64,000 bases of DNA from Kineosporia corallincola (GCF_018499875.1 NZ_JAHBAY010000001.1:62001-126000); one strand, 5' to 3'; positions 1-8,789 are shown, counted from the first letter of the stretch. Notes: generated by a model not told the origin, from the sequence alone. A program made the numbers and translations.

Positions 1-567
1 CCGGGAGGCACCGACCAGCTGGGCCAGCTCTTCCTGGGTGAGGTCGTGGGCCACCCGCAGGCCGTCGTCGGTGGGCCGGCCGAAGCGCTCGGACAGATCC
101 AGCAGGGCCTTGGCGACCCGGCCGGGAACGTCGGAGAACACCAGGTCGGCGAGGTTCTCGTTGGTCCGGCGCAGGCGCCGGGCCAGGGCTCGCAGCAGCT
201 GGCGGGCCACGTCGGGGCGACCGGTCAGCCAGGTGACCAGGTCGTCGTTGCCGAGCCCGATCAGCGAGGTGTCCGCCACGGCGGTCGCGGTCGCGTTGCG
301 CGGGCCCGGGTCGAAAAGGGACAGCTCACCGAACATCTCGCCCGGACCGAGGACGGCAAGCAGGTTCTCCCGGCCGTCGCCGGAGGCGCGCCCGAGTTTC
401 ACCTTGCCCTCGACGATGACATACAACCGGTCGCCCGGGTCGCCCTCGTGGAACAGCACCTGGCCGCGGGCGACGTCGGTGGGCGCCATCGTGGCCCGTA
501 GCGCTGCGGCGGCTTCGTCGTCCAGCGCTGCGAACAGTGGCGCCTGACGAACGACGTCGTCGTCCAC
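1..567 (-). CDS. crp: Crp/Fnr-family cAMP-responsive transcriptional regulator (3' end outside window)
   Basis: A cyclic-nucleotide-binding global regulator of the actinobacterial Crp/GlxR type. The 189 visible residues hold the cNMP-binding beta-roll (residues about 35-100, with FHEGDPGDRLY and the phosphate-binding stretch FGELSLFDPGPR near 79-90), the dimerisation helix (about 120-142) and the start of the winged helix (LTQEELAQLVGAS, 176-188). The family is about 225 residues long, so the recognition helix and C-terminus are cut off by the window edge. The GTG start at 565-567 is chosen because GAGGAGG lies just upstream. The gene sits beside nth, as in Mycobacterium tuberculosis (Rv3676 and Rv3674c). 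From memory, the visible part closely resembles Rv3676. Confidence in family is high; the effector (cAMP) is inferred from family. Confidence 0.95.
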   Translation of the reverse strand, partial: MDDDVVRQAPLFAALDDEAAAALRATMAPTDVARGQVLFHEGDPGDRLYVIVEGKVKLGRASGDGRENLLAVLGPGEMFGELSLFDPGPRNATATAVADTSLIGLGNDDLVTWLTGRPDVARQLLRALARRLRRTNENLADLVFSDVPGRVAKALLDLSERFGRPTDDGLRVAHDLTQEELAQLVGASR

Positions 568-690
568 CTGTTCCTCCTCACACGCCGTCCTGCTTCAGAC
601 GGCCTCATCGGTGAGGCATCATGCCCCACCAGCACGCAGTTTGCCGCACCCGGCGGTCCACGGTTACACCAGGGGCCGAGAACGGTCACC

Positions 691-715
691 CGCAGTGCGT
701 CGGTGACGCACTGCG
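691..715. repeat. Perfect 11-bp inverted repeat with 3-nt loop
   Basis: The arms CGCAGTGCGTC and GACGCACTGCG flank GGT. The repeat lies between the 3' end of the RsiG-like gene and the crp start, 124 bp upstream of crp. There is no T-run on either side, so it may be a factor-independent terminator of poor quality, a transcript-stabilising hairpin, or an operator. I see no gene in the rest of 568-846. Confidence 0.5.
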
Positions 716-846
716 TGGCCGTACGGCATCGGTGGACACACCGTCGTGCCGTGTCCGGGATGCTTACATCCCATCATGGCGGAAAGGGCTGTGAGCTGTG
801 GAATCGGGGCACGGTCGAAATCGTCCCCGGGAGCGCCGGAAAGACC

Positions 847-1245
847 TCAGGCAACCGCCCCGGCCCGGTAGGCCAGGATGCTCGCGGCCTCGCCGGTCAC
901 CGCCTCGAGCATCTTCTCGTAGCGGGTCAGCTCGTCGAGGGCCCCACGCAACCGGATCAGCAGACCGCCCTCACCGGCGCGGACGTCGGTGGGCGCGATG
1001 CCGATCAGGCGACGCAGGCCGGTGGGTGGGGCGCACACGGTGCCGTAGAGGCCGGGCGGCGTCAGCGGTTCGTCGAGGTCCGCGACCGAGGCGACGGCCA
1101 GGTCGATGCGGGCGAGAATCAGCCGCCGCCAGTGGTCGACGTCGCGCTGCGCCGCCACCAGCGACCGGTGGTAGTCGGCGAGTTCTTCGACCGGCATCGC
1201 CGAGAACGACAGGGCGGTGAGTGGATCGGTCAGGCCCAGGGCCAC
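847..1245 (-). CDS. RsiG-like small helical protein with degenerate c-di-GMP motifs
   Basis: A 132-residue, mostly helical protein. Residues 33-48 (QRDVDHWRRLILARID) and 98-125 resemble the two helices of the anti-sigma factor RsiG, which in Streptomyces holds sigma WhiG through c-di-GMP bound by two copies of E-x3-S-x2-R-x3-Q-x3-D. Here copy 1 reads Q33-D37-R40-L44-D48 and copy 2 reads E110-E114-T117-A121-A125, so only R40, D48 and E110 are retained. The fold may be kept while c-di-GMP binding is lost or altered. The start is GTG at 1243-1245 with GGAGAGGAG upstream. It is divergent from nth and upstream of crp on the same strand. The assignment rests on motif alignment from memory; an unrelated short coiled coil is possible. 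Confidence 0.55.
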   Translation of the reverse strand: MALGLTDPLTALSFSAMPVEELADYHRSLVAAQRDVDHWRRLILARIDLAVASVADLDEPLTPPGLYGTVCAPPTGLRRLIGIAPTDVRAGEGGLLIRLRGALDELTRYEKMLEAVTGEAASILAYRAGAVA

Positions 1246-1553
1246 TTCTTCTCCTCTCCCCGGGCAGCTGCGGAGAGCGCAGGCGCGGCGGTACTGGCGG
1301 GACCGACCACCCGGATCTGAAGGGTCGGCGATTACGCAAGAGTGTTCGTCGGTGATCTTCTGGCGCTTGAGCCGGGTGCACCGCGCTCACACTCCCGGCG
1401 GACCACGGTCGGGCCAGGCGTTCGGCGCTTCGGGTTATGCGGGGCGACCTGCGACGATGCCGGTCTCGACCATCCGGGTGGCCAGACGGTGACTGATCGG
1501 TAACGGCGCTCGCGGGGGACCGGATTGTCGGTGGTGACGCGTACGCTGAGCGC
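1246..1553. other. Divergent intergenic region between RsiG-like gene and nth
   Basis: This 308-nt stretch separates two divergent genes and must hold both promoters. I see no further gene, RNA or convincing repeat in it. Open frames here are short and lack actinobacterial codon bias. Confidence 0.5.
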
Positions 1554-2294
1554 GTGACACCGCGAAACGGGCAGAAAGCCGGGGTAGCCGAGAGCTCGAT
1601 CGCGCTCACGCGCCGGGCCCGCAAGATCCATCGGCTACTGGCCGAGCGGTATCCCGACGCGCACTGCGAGCTCGACTTCACCAGCCCGCTCGAGCTGCTG
1701 GTCGCCACCGTCCTGTCGGCGCAGACCACCGACAAGCGGGTCAACCTCACCACCCCCGTCCTGTTCGCGAAGTACCGCTCCGCCGCCGACTACGCCGCGG
1801 CCGACCGCACCGAGATGGAAGAGATCCTGCGGCCGCTGGGCTTCTACCGGGGCAAGACCGACTCCCTGCTGAAGCTGGGCGCGCGCCTGCTCGAAGACTT
1901 CGACGGCGAGGTTCCCGGCAAGCTGGAGCAGCTGGTCAAGCTGCCGGGGGTCGGCCGCAAGACCGCCAACGTCGTGCTCGGCAACGCCTTCGGGGTTCCG
2001 GGCATCACCGTCGACACGCACTTCGGCCGGTTGTCCCGGCGGTTCGGCTGGACCGACTCCGAAGACCCGGTCGAGATCGAGCACCAGATCGGCGCGCTCT
2101 TCCCGAAGAAAGACTGGACGATGCTGTCGCACCGGCTGATCTTCCACGGCCGCCGCACCTGCCACGCCCGCAAGGCGGCCTGCGGGGCCTGCCCGGTGTC
2201 CGACCTGTGCCCGTCCTACGGCATCGGCGAGACCGACCCGGTGAAGGCGGCCAAGCTGCTGCGCGACTCGGCCTTCGGCGCGGTCCCCGCGTGA
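1554..2294 (+). CDS. nth: Endonuclease III (DNA glycosylase/AP lyase)
   Basis: A base-excision-repair enzyme that removes oxidised pyrimidines and cleaves the abasic site. It has the helix-hairpin-helix [13 protein letters not shown] with catalytic Lys136, the catalytic Asp154 in VDTHFGR, and the C-terminal iron-sulfur loop with Cys203, 210, 213 and 219 (C-x6-C-x2-C-x5-C). At 246 residues it is of normal size with a short N-terminal extension. The GTG start at 1554 is the first in frame. The stop overlaps the next gene's GTG by four bases, so nth, the NUDIX gene and the MarP-like gene form a tightly coupled unit. Confidence 0.96.
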   Translation: MTPRNGQKAGVAESSIALTRRARKIHRLLAERYPDAHCELDFTSPLELLVATVLSAQTTDKRVNLTTPVLFAKYRSAADYAAADRTEMEEILRPLGFYRGKTDSLLKLGARLLEDFDGEVPGKLEQLVKLPGVGRKTANVVLGNAFGVPGITVDTHFGRLSRRFGWTDSEDPVEIEHQIGALFPKKDWTMLSHRLIFHGRRTCHARKAACGACPVSDLCPSYGIGETDPVKAAKLLRDSAFGAVPA

Positions 2295-3013
2295 GCCCCG
2301 ATCCCACCCCGGACTGGCTCGACCGGCTGACCAAGGCCGTGCTGGAGCCCGATGCCCAGGCCGCGTTCGGCACCGTGATCGCCCCCGGCCCCGACGCCCG
2401 GCACTCGGCCGTGCTGGTGCTGTTCGGCCAGGGGCCCGAAGGCCCCGACGTGCTGCTCACCGAGCGCGCCTCCACCCTGCGCTCGCACGCCGGGCAGGTC
2501 GCGTTCCCGGGCGGCCGGATGGACCCGGACGACGCCGACCCGGCCGCGACGGCCCTGCGCGAGGCCCAGGAAGAGGCCGGGGTCGACCCGGCGGGCGTCA
2601 GCGTGCGGGCCGAGTGCGCCGAGCTGTTTCTGCACGTCACCAACTTCCGGGTCACGCCGGTGATCGGCTGGTGGCACGACCCGTCCCCGCTGCGTCCCGG
2701 TGATCCGGCCGAGGTGGAACGGGTGGTGCGGGTACCGCTGGCCGAGTTGCTCGATCCGGCCAACCGGTTCACGGTCGCCTTCCGCGACCGCCGCGCCGGA
2801 CCGGGCTTCCAGGCGTCCGGGCTGTTCATCTGGGGCTTCACCGCCGGCGTGCTGAGCTGGATGCTCCGGCTGGCCGGGCTGGAGAGGCCGTGGGACGGCA
2901 CGCGAATACTTCAGGTTCCTGAGCAACAGGTTCGCGTCGCGGCGCGTCAGGAACTCCGCAGAGATCTTTCCGAACAACAGGGGCTGAGCCCGGACGAGGT
3001 GGACGCGCCGTGA
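2291..3013 (+). CDS. NUDIX hydrolase, CoA pyrophosphatase type
   Basis: Predicted to hydrolyse coenzyme A or similar nucleoside diphosphate derivatives. The segment [21 protein letters not shown] matches the CoA-pyrophosphatase signature and runs into the NUDIX box (GGRMD... REAQEEAGV), in which the first Glu of the box is replaced by Asp. The protein has 240 residues when started at the GTG overlapping the nth stop codon (GTGA at 2291-2294). Its own stop overlaps the next start in the same way. In M. tuberculosis the equivalent gene (Rv3672c) also lies between nth and marP, although there a thioredoxin-like gene intervenes. Confidence 0.9.
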   Translation: MSPDPTPDWLDRLTKAVLEPDAQAAFGTVIAPGPDARHSAVLVLFGQGPEGPDVLLTERASTLRSHAGQVAFPGGRMDPDDADPAATALREAQEEAGVDPAGVSVRAECAELFLHVTNFRVTPVIGWWHDPSPLRPGDPAEVERVVRVPLAELLDPANRFTVAFRDRRAGPGFQASGLFIWGFTAGVLSWMLRLAGLERPWDGTRILQVPEQQVRVAARQELRRDLSEQQGLSPDEVDAP

Positions 3014-4191
3014 TCGACATCATCCTGGTGCTGATCATGCTCGGCTACGCCATCTCCGGCTTCCGCCAGGGTCTGGTGGTCGGCCTGCTCTCGCTCGGCG
3101 GGTTCGTCGGCGGCGCGCTGCTGGCCATGTACTTCGTGCCGCAGCTGGTCTCCGGGCTGGAGGCCGGCACCCGGCGCTCCATCATCACGCTGCTCGCCGT
3201 CATCTTCACCGCCTGGGCCGGGCAGTTCCTCGGCGCCATGATCGGCGGCCGCATCCGGCAGGCCGTGCCCGAGGGCCCCGTGGCCTGGGCCGACCACGTG
3301 ATCGGCGCTGCTGCCGGGGTGCTCGCGGTGGCACTGGTGCTGTGGTTCGTGGCCGGTGCGGTGCGCGGCGGACCGTCCGAGCAGCTCTCCCGCACGGTGG
3401 CCGACTCCAAGGTCATCGCCACCATCGACGACCTGGTGCCGACCCAGCTCACCAGCGTGGCCGACCGGTTCCGCGACGCGGTGGGCTCCAGCAACTTCCC
3501 CCGGGTGTTCGCCGGCGTGCAGTCGGAAGACATCTCCCCGGTCGAGGCCCCCGACCAGAGCCTGGTCGACAGCCAGGCGGTGGCCAAGGCCCGCAAGGCG
3601 GTCGTGAAGATCACCGGTGAGGCCAGCAGCTGCGACCGCGGCCAGGAGGGCAGCGGCGCGGTGGTCGCTCCGCAGCGCGTGGTCACCAACGCCCACGTGG
3701 TGGCCGGTGTCAGCCAGCCCAAGGTGCAGGTGGGCGGCAAGGGCAGGCTGTACGACGCCCGGGTGGTGTCGTTCGATCCCACCCGCGACCTGGCCGTGCT
3801 CGCGGTGCCCAAGCTCAACGTGACACCGCTGGAGCTGTCCGGCGACCTGGAACGGGGTGACGACGCGGTGGTGGTCGGCTTCCCCAACGACGGCCCGTTC
3901 AAGGTGTCACCGGCCAGGGTCCGTTCCATCGTGCGGGCCACGGGTGAAGACATCTACGGCAACGAGGGCGCGATCCGCGAGGTCTACTCGCTCTACGTCA
4001 AGGTGCGGCCGGGCAACTCCGGCGGCCCGGTGCTCGACCCGTCCGGCAAGGTGGTCGGCGTGGTGTTCGCCAAGTCGCTCGACGACGCCGACACCGGCTA
4101 CGCCCTCACCATGGACGAGGCCCGCGAGGCGATCCAGACGGGTGCGGCGAAGTCGGAGAAGGTCAGCACCGGCAAGTGCGCCAACAGCTAG
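3010..4191 (+). CDS. marP: MarP-like membrane serine protease (CvpA domain plus trypsin-like domain)
   Basis: A periplasm-facing serine protease; the M. tuberculosis homologue Rv3671c is needed for acid and oxidative stress resistance. Residues 1-120 form four hydrophobic segments (CvpA/colicin V-type membrane domain). Residues about 195-380 form the trypsin-like domain with the triad His229 (TNAHVV), Asp260 (TRDLAVL) and Ser337 (PGNSGGP). Cys208 and Cys390 are placed like the disulfide pair of MarP that clamps the catalytic domain. The start is GTG overlapping the NUDIX stop. It converges on the hydrolase gene with only 7 nt between stops. Confidence 0.92.
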   Translation: MIDIILVLIMLGYAISGFRQGLVVGLLSLGGFVGGALLAMYFVPQLVSGLEAGTRRSIITLLAVIFTAWAGQFLGAMIGGRIRQAVPEGPVAWADHVIGAAAGVLAVALVLWFVAGAVRGGPSEQLSRTVADSKVIATIDDLVPTQLTSVADRFRDAVGSSNFPRVFAGVQSEDISPVEAPDQSLVDSQAVAKARKAVVKITGEASSCDRGQEGSGAVVAPQRVVTNAHVVAGVSQPKVQVGGKGRLYDARVVSFDPTRDLAVLAVPKLNVTPLELSGDLERGDDAVVVGFPNDGPFKVSPARVRSIVRATGEDIYGNEGAIREVYSLYVKVRPGNSGGPVLDPSGKVVGVVFAKSLDDADTGYALTMDEAREAIQTGAAKSEKVSTGKCANS

Positions 4192-4198
4192 AACCTGG

Positions 4199-5176
4199 TT
4201 AGAGCTCCCTGAGCCAGCTGATCAGGGCCTGGGTGACCCGCTCCGGGGCCTCTTCCGGCAGGAAGTGGCCGGCGCCGGGAACCGACTCGAACCGCAGCGG
4301 TCCGCTGACCCGGCGGTGTGAGGCGAGCACGCTGGGCAGCAGCACGTAGGGGTCTTCCTCGCCGTGCAGGCTGAGTACCGGCACGCCGATGGGCTCGTCC
4401 ACCGCGGTGGCGAACCGGCGTCCGTCCTGCCGGGGAACCGAGCGCACCGCCCAGCGGAAGTACTCCATGGTGCTGTGCGCGACGAACGGCACGCGGATGG
4501 CGCGACGATACACGTCGAGGCCCTCGTCGTCCGGAAAACCGCTGGTGGACGACCACTCCCGCAGCAGGTCGCCGACCAGGTCCTCGCGGGTCAGACGGCG
4601 TTCCGGGCGCATCGGTATCTGGAACTCCAGCACCCGGCGCCAGGCCCGTCGCTGCCGGGGGTCGCGGGTGAGGGCCTTGCGCATGACCAGGGGGTGGCCC
4701 ATCGAGACGGTGGCCACGGCGCGGGTCAGCTCGGGCACCAGGCCGGGCATCGACCAGGCCAGCCAGCCGCCCCAGTCGTGGCCCACGATGACCGCCTCGG
4801 ACTCGCCCAGCGCCTTGATCACGCCGGACACGTCGGTGGCGGAGGTCATCGGGTCGTAGCCGCGCGGCGGTTTGTCCGACGAGCCGTAACCCCTGAGGTC
4901 CATGGCGACGGCCCGGAAGCCGGCGTCGGCCAGCGCGGGCAGCTGGTGCCGCCAGCTCCACCAGAACTGCGGGAAGCCGTGCAGCAGCAGTACCAGCGGA
5001 CCCTCACCGGCTTCGGCCACGTGGAAGCGGGCGCCGTTGGCGGCGACGAAGCGGTGAGTCCAGGGGCCGCGGATCAGGGTGTCGGCGGAGTCGACGTAGA
5101 GCGGACCCGCCGGATCCAGGGCGGGGCCGGGGGTCTCGGGCGTGGGTGCGGGGGAGGCGGCGCGGTGAATCTTCAC
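4199..5176 (-). CDS. Alpha/beta hydrolase, epoxide hydrolase type
   Basis: A 325-residue alpha/beta hydrolase. The oxyanion motif HGFPQFWWSW is near residue 66. The nucleophile elbow reads GHDWGG, with Asp134 in place of Ser, as in epoxide hydrolases and haloalkane dehalogenases. The acid is likely in GEEDPYV and the catalytic His is His304 in GAGHFLPEE. The position next to the MarP-like gene and the holin-like gene matches ephE (Rv3670) of M. tuberculosis. The GTG start has no clear ribosome-binding site and lies 13 nt after the upstream gene's stop, which fits translational coupling. The natural substrate cannot be read from sequence. Confidence 0.85.
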   Translation of the reverse strand: MKIHRAASPAPTPETPGPALDPAGPLYVDSADTLIRGPWTHRFVAANGARFHVAEAGEGPLVLLLHGFPQFWWSWRHQLPALADAGFRAVAMDLRGYGSSDKPPRGYDPMTSATDVSGVIKALGESEAVIVGHDWGGWLAWSMPGLVPELTRAVATVSMGHPLVMRKALTRDPRQRRAWRRVLEFQIPMRPERRLTREDLVGDLLREWSSTSGFPDDEGLDVYRRAIRVPFVAHSTMEYFRWAVRSVPRQDGRRFATAVDEPIGVPVLSLHGEEDPYVLLPSVLASHRRVSGPLRFESVPGAGHFLPEEAPERVTQALISWLREL

Positions 5177-5189
5177 CGGGCGGGCGAGG

Positions 5190-5576
5190 TCACGGGCGGA
5201 CGCTGCCCTTCACGGCGGCGAGGGTCTGCTTGGTGGAGGCGATCGCCCGCTCCGGCGGCTTGATCTTCTTGGCCTGGGAGACCCCGATGAGCCCGAGAAG
5301 ACCGGCGACCGCCAGCAGCAGCACGGTGATGATCAGGAAGGCCAGCCATTCCGGGAGGCCGATGGCGACCAGGGCGTACCCGACGGTGATCACCAGGGTG
5401 ATGGTGGCCAGGAAGCCCAGGTATCCGGCTGCGCCGAACATCCCGCCGGCGACGGCGCCGCGCTTCACGTCGTCCTTGATCTCGGCCTTGGCCAGAGCGA
5501 CCTCGTAACGGACGAGTGCGGAGAGGTCCTCACTCGCCTGGGCCACGAGCTGACCTATCGTCCGTTCCTCGGCCAT
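5190..5576 (-). CDS. Phage-holin-family (DUF1469-like) membrane protein
   Basis: A 128-residue small membrane protein with a polar N-terminal helix (residues 1-40), two hydrophobic segments at about 45-70 and 77-100, and a basic C-terminus. This layout fits the actinobacterial phage-holin/DUF1469 family; the equivalent position in M. tuberculosis is Rv3669. The ATG at 5574-5576 is preferred over an upstream in-frame start at 5615 because AGGAG lies 6 nt before it. Function is unknown; despite the family name there is no evidence for lysis activity. Confidence 0.8.
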   Translation of the reverse strand: MAEERTIGQLVAQASEDLSALVRYEVALAKAEIKDDVKRGAVAGGMFGAAGYLGFLATITLVITVGYALVAIGLPEWLAFLIITVLLLAVAGLLGLIGVSQAKKIKPPERAIASTKQTLAAVKGSVRP

Positions 5577-5787
5577 CAGCAACTCCTGCGTCAATGATCT
5601 ACGCGGCCGGGTCACCGCGACCAGATGAGCCTATTCGACCGTTCCCGGTTTGCGCCGGTCAGGAGGGCAACAGCGCTGTTCCGAGTCGGTCTCGGCCTCA
5701 CCCGTCCGGCGGTGCGGAGGCCCCTGAGGACCGTCCCACCGGTCACCGGTGGCCCACGGGTGCGGGGGCCGGAGCTCATCGACGTCC

Positions 5788-6876
5788 TCAATCGGCCCGG
5801 ATGCGCGCTGCCTCGGTCGCGAAAGCCCTGGCCGGCGGCGGTTTCTCGCCGGCGAACCAATGGGGGACGACGCGGCCGTCCGCGATCTCCCAGGTGCCGA
5901 CGATCCGGCCGCCGTGCAGAACCACGGGCGAGATCCAGCCGGCCGCCCGGCTGACCAGGCCCCGGTGCGCGGCGGCGAGCATGAGGGTGTCGGAGGTGCC
6001 CGCGCCCAGCACATAGGCGTCGAACGGGCCGAGGAGGCGGACGTCGCGATGGGGTTTTGTGGTGGCCAGCGCATCGGCGTGCTCGCTGGGCAAGAACACG
6101 GTTCTGCCCTCCACCTCGACCTCGGTGAGCTGATCCCTGATTTCCGCGAACCAGGCCCGGAGCCGGCCTTTCTTGGTGTTGCCCCGAGTCAGCCAGGCGT
6201 CAAAGGTCTCGGGCGTGGCCGGCCCGTAGGCGCCGAGGTAGGCGGAGATCACCGTGGGCGCGGCCTCGTCCGGATCCGGCAGACCTTTCCAATCGGGGAC
6301 GACGTGGGCAGGCGTGGTAAACGTGATCCTGGAGCCCTGAGCCGGGCCATGACAGAGCGCCCCTCGCCAGGCGAGCGGCTTGAGCACCGCGCCCCACCCC
6401 GAGCGCAGTTCGGCCTCAAGTCCAGCGAATTGCCTGCGCCTGAGCAAGGCGGTGACGAGCTCTTCCCGGCTCAGCGCGGCGTTGTTCAGGATCTCCCGCA
6501 CGGCCTCGGTGAGCTGGTCGACCTGGACCGGGGTGGCGCCGAAATTCTTCTGCCAGCTGGGCTTTTCCCAGGTGCGGGCGTCGGCCATCAGGGAAAGGAC
6601 ATTGGCGGCCTGATCGGGGCGGTGCAGGTGCAGGGTGCCGCGAACGGTCCAGGTCTTGAGCAGCGTCCCATTCTTCAGGTTTGCCTTCAACTGGGAGGTG
6701 TCGGGCTCCTGCTGGCGGGTGGCGACGGTTTGGCTTGCGGCAGAGGCGACTTGGGCCTGGATGCCGCAGAGCCTCTGGATGATGTCGTTGGTGGATTCGG
6801 CGGTGCGAGGGCTCAGGAACTGGCGGGTCAGGCGCCAGGCCAGGAGCTGGGCCGGGGTGATCTGCACAGTTGGCAT
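5788..6876 (-). CDS. Winged-helix DNA-binding protein of the AlkZ/YcaQ-like family
   Basis: A 362-residue member of the HTH_42 family, which includes the DNA glycosylases AlkZ (Streptomyces, azinomycin resistance) and E. coli YcaQ that unhook interstrand crosslinks. The N-terminal winged-helix region contains Q40-A41-Q42 in GIQAQVASAAS, matching the catalytic Q-x-Q pair of AlkZ. Further winged-helix segments are present around residues 90-140. A role in alkylated-base repair is inferred from the motif and not shown. It stands alone, with the tRNA-Thr gene and its terminator upstream on the same strand. Confidence 0.75.
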   Translation of the reverse strand: MPTVQITPAQLLAWRLTRQFLSPRTAESTNDIIQRLCGIQAQVASAASQTVATRQQEPDTSQLKANLKNGTLLKTWTVRGTLHLHRPDQAANVLSLMADARTWEKPSWQKNFGATPVQVDQLTEAVREILNNAALSREELVTALLRRRQFAGLEAELRSGWGAVLKPLAWRGALCHGPAQGSRITFTTPAHVVPDWKGLPDPDEAAPTVISAYLGAYGPATPETFDAWLTRGNTKKGRLRAWFAEIRDQLTEVEVEGRTVFLPSEHADALATTKPHRDVRLLGPFDAYVLGAGTSDTLMLAAAHRGLVSRAAGWISPVVLHGGRIVGTWEIADGRVVPHWFAGEKPPPARAFATEAARIRAD

Positions 6877-6906
6877 TGTGGTGGCTCGGGGCCGGGGGAA
6901 ACAGGA

Positions 6907-6936
6907 GAACCCCGTGGTCGGGTGACCACGGGGTTC
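6907..6936 (-). terminator. Strong hairpin terminator of the tRNA-Thr gene
   Basis: A 13-bp perfect stem (GAACCCCGTGGTC with GACCACGGGGTTC) around a 4-nt loop, followed on the minus strand by TCCTGTTTCC. It lies 7 nt downstream of the tRNA 3' end. Confidence 0.8.
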
Positions 6937-6943
6937 CGAGGAG

Positions 6944-7016
6944 AGCCACCTGTCGGACTCGAACCGACGACCTGCTCATTACGAATGAGCTGCTCTACCA
7001 ACTGAGCTAAGGTGGC
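6944..7016 (-). tRNA. tRNA-Thr (anticodon CGT)
   Basis: A 73-nt cloverleaf: 7-bp acceptor stem GCCACCT/AGGTGGC, a D-arm with AGCTCAGTTGGTAGAGC, anticodon stem GCTCA/TGAGC around TTCGTAA (anticodon CGT at 6981-6983, reading ACG), and a T-arm with GGTTCGAGTCC. The CCA end is not encoded. Confidence 0.96.
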
Positions 7017-7102
7017 GCCGCCGTTCCAGCACGTGTGCTGAAGCAACGGTGCACGAGTATACGGGTTCTGAGGAGTGCTCGTGACCGGGCCCCGCCGATG
7101 GG

Positions 7103-8689
7103 CTACTCGCAGCGGGTTCCCTCGGCCGGCAGGGCACCGGTGAGCAGGTAGTCCTCGACCTTCTCGTCGATGCACGAGCTGCCCTGGTGGTAGGCCGTGT
7201 GCACGGTTCCCTCCCAGGTCAGCAGGCGTCCGGAGTCGAGCTGGGAGGCCAGGGCCTGTGCCCACTCGTACGGGGTCGCCGGGTCGTCCTCGGTGCCCAG
7301 CACCAGGATCGGGGCCGCGCCCTCGGCATGCAGCTCCTTGCGCTCCATCACGGCCTTGTACGGCCACTGCGTGCACCCCAGGCCGCCCCAGCCGATCGAG
7401 CCGCCCAGCGGGGCGTACTCCTGGCTCAGCTTCTCGGCGTCGGCGGCGATCTCGTCGGGGGTGCGGGTCTCGGGCACGTCGAGGCAGAAGATCGCCGGGT
7501 TGGCAGCCAGAGTCTGGCCGTACTGCCCGTTGCTGCTGCGCTCCAGGTAGGTGTCCGCCAGCGACAGCAGGCCGCTGCCGTCGCCCTTCGTGGCCTGGGT
7601 CAGGCCGGTGGTCAGCAGCGGCCACAACTGCTGCGCGTACAGCGCCTGGGCGATACCCGTCAGCATCAGGGCCTGGGTCAGGGGCCGATTCGTGTCGTCC
7701 GTGGTCAGCGGGTTGTCGTCGGCCCGGTCCACCAGCGTGGCCAGCTGGGCCAGGCCCTCGTCGACGGTGCCCCGCAACGGGCAGTCGCCCTCGGCCTGGC
7801 AGTTCGTCACGTACGCCTTCAGCGCCCGGGAGAAACCCTCCGCCTGCCCCGCCGTGTACTCCTCCGCCGTGGTCGACGGGTCGATCGCGCCGTCGAGCGT
7901 CATCCGGCCGACCCGCCAGGGGAACGTCTCCGCGTACCAGGCGCCGAGATACGTGCCGTACGAGGCGCCGTGATACGAGAGGACGTCGTCCCCGAGCAAC
8001 TGCCGCAGGACGTCCATGTCCTTGATCGTGCTCAGCGTGTCGACGTGCTCGAGCAGGTCCTGGTCGGTGTTCTTCTGGCACGCCTGGGCGAAGCTCTTCG
8101 CGGAGGCGACGGCGGCGTCGATCTCGGCCTCGTCGTCGGGAGTGCTCTCGGCCGACGTGTACTGGTCGTACTGCTTGTCGGTGAGACAGGCGACCGGCGC
8201 CGACTCACCCACACCGCGCGGGTCGAAACCGACCACGTCATAACTGCGCAGGATGCTCGAGCCGAATGCCTGCTCGGCCACCTTGGCGTAGTCCAGGCCG
8301 GACACCCCCGGGCCGCCGGGGTTCACCACCAGCGAGCCGATCGGGTCGTCGCCGGAAGCCGGCAGCTTGTTCACCGAGATGCTGATGGTCTCGCCGGACG
8401 GGTCGTCCCAGTCGACCGGCACCTGGAACTTCATGCACTCGAAGTCGCTGTCGCACTCCGACCAGGTGACCTTCTGGTCGTAGAACCTGGCGTAGTCCGG
8501 GTTCTGCGCCGGATCGGTGACGCCCGACGGCACGGTGCCCGCCGACGGCAGCGCCGTGGGGTCTGCCGTGGAGCCGCCGTCCGAGCTGGAACTCGGGAAC
8601 GAGCACGACGCGGTGCCCAGAAGCACCGCCGCGAGAAGGATCAGGGACCGGACGGCGGGTCGGGGCTCCCGCCGGTCGCTGCGGAACAT
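7103..8689 (-). CDS. Exported alpha/beta hydrolase, Tap-like (tripeptidyl aminopeptidase family)
   Basis: A secreted serine hydrolase of the actinobacterial SlpD/SlpE/Tap group, likely trimming peptides outside the membrane. The N-terminus has a hydrophobic stretch (SLILLAAVLLGTASC) that ends in a probable lipobox cysteine, followed by a Ser/Gly-rich linker. The motif VNPGGPGVSG supplies the oxyanion hole, GASYG holds the nucleophilic Ser, and the C-terminal TAP domain carries the acid (TEDDPATP) and His (GTVHTAY). Four or more cysteines in the mature part suggest disulfides. The second in-frame ATG (8687-8689) is chosen because AGGAG lies 4 nt upstream; an earlier ATG at 8704 would add five residues. 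No peptidase activity is proven by sequence. Confidence 0.87.
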   Translation of the reverse strand: MFRSDRREPRPAVRSLILLAAVLLGTASCSFPSSSSDGGSTADPTALPSAGTVPSGVTDPAQNPDYARFYDQKVTWSECDSDFECMKFQVPVDWDDPSGETISISVNKLPASGDDPIGSLVVNPGGPGVSGLDYAKVAEQAFGSSILRSYDVVGFDPRGVGESAPVACLTDKQYDQYTSAESTPDDEAEIDAAVASAKSFAQACQKNTDQDLLEHVDTLSTIKDMDVLRQLLGDDVLSYHGASYGTYLGAWYAETFPWRVGRMTLDGAIDPSTTAEEYTAGQAEGFSRALKAYVTNCQAEGDCPLRGTVDEGLAQLATLVDRADDNPLTTDDTNRPLTQALMLTGIAQALYAQQLWPLLTTGLTQATKGDGSGLLSLADTYLERSSNGQYGQTLAANPAIFCLDVPETRTPDEIAADAEKLSQEYAPLGGSIGWGGLGCTQWPYKAVMERKELHAEGAAPILVLGTEDDPATPYEWAQALASQLDSGRLLTWEGTVHTAYHQGSSCIDEKVEDYLLTGALPAEGTRCE

Positions 8690-8789
8690 CGCTCTCCTCG
8701 GCATGGCTGGTGATCGATTCGACCGGACCAGAACGCTATCGAACCCGGCCGGGCCGGGAGGGCAGGCGGTGCGGCCGGGCCATGCCGGT

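Noticed and set aside
5190-5576. Phage lysis module
   Set aside because: The holin-family label is only a domain name; there is no endolysin or other phage gene, and the position is conserved in actinobacterial chromosomes.
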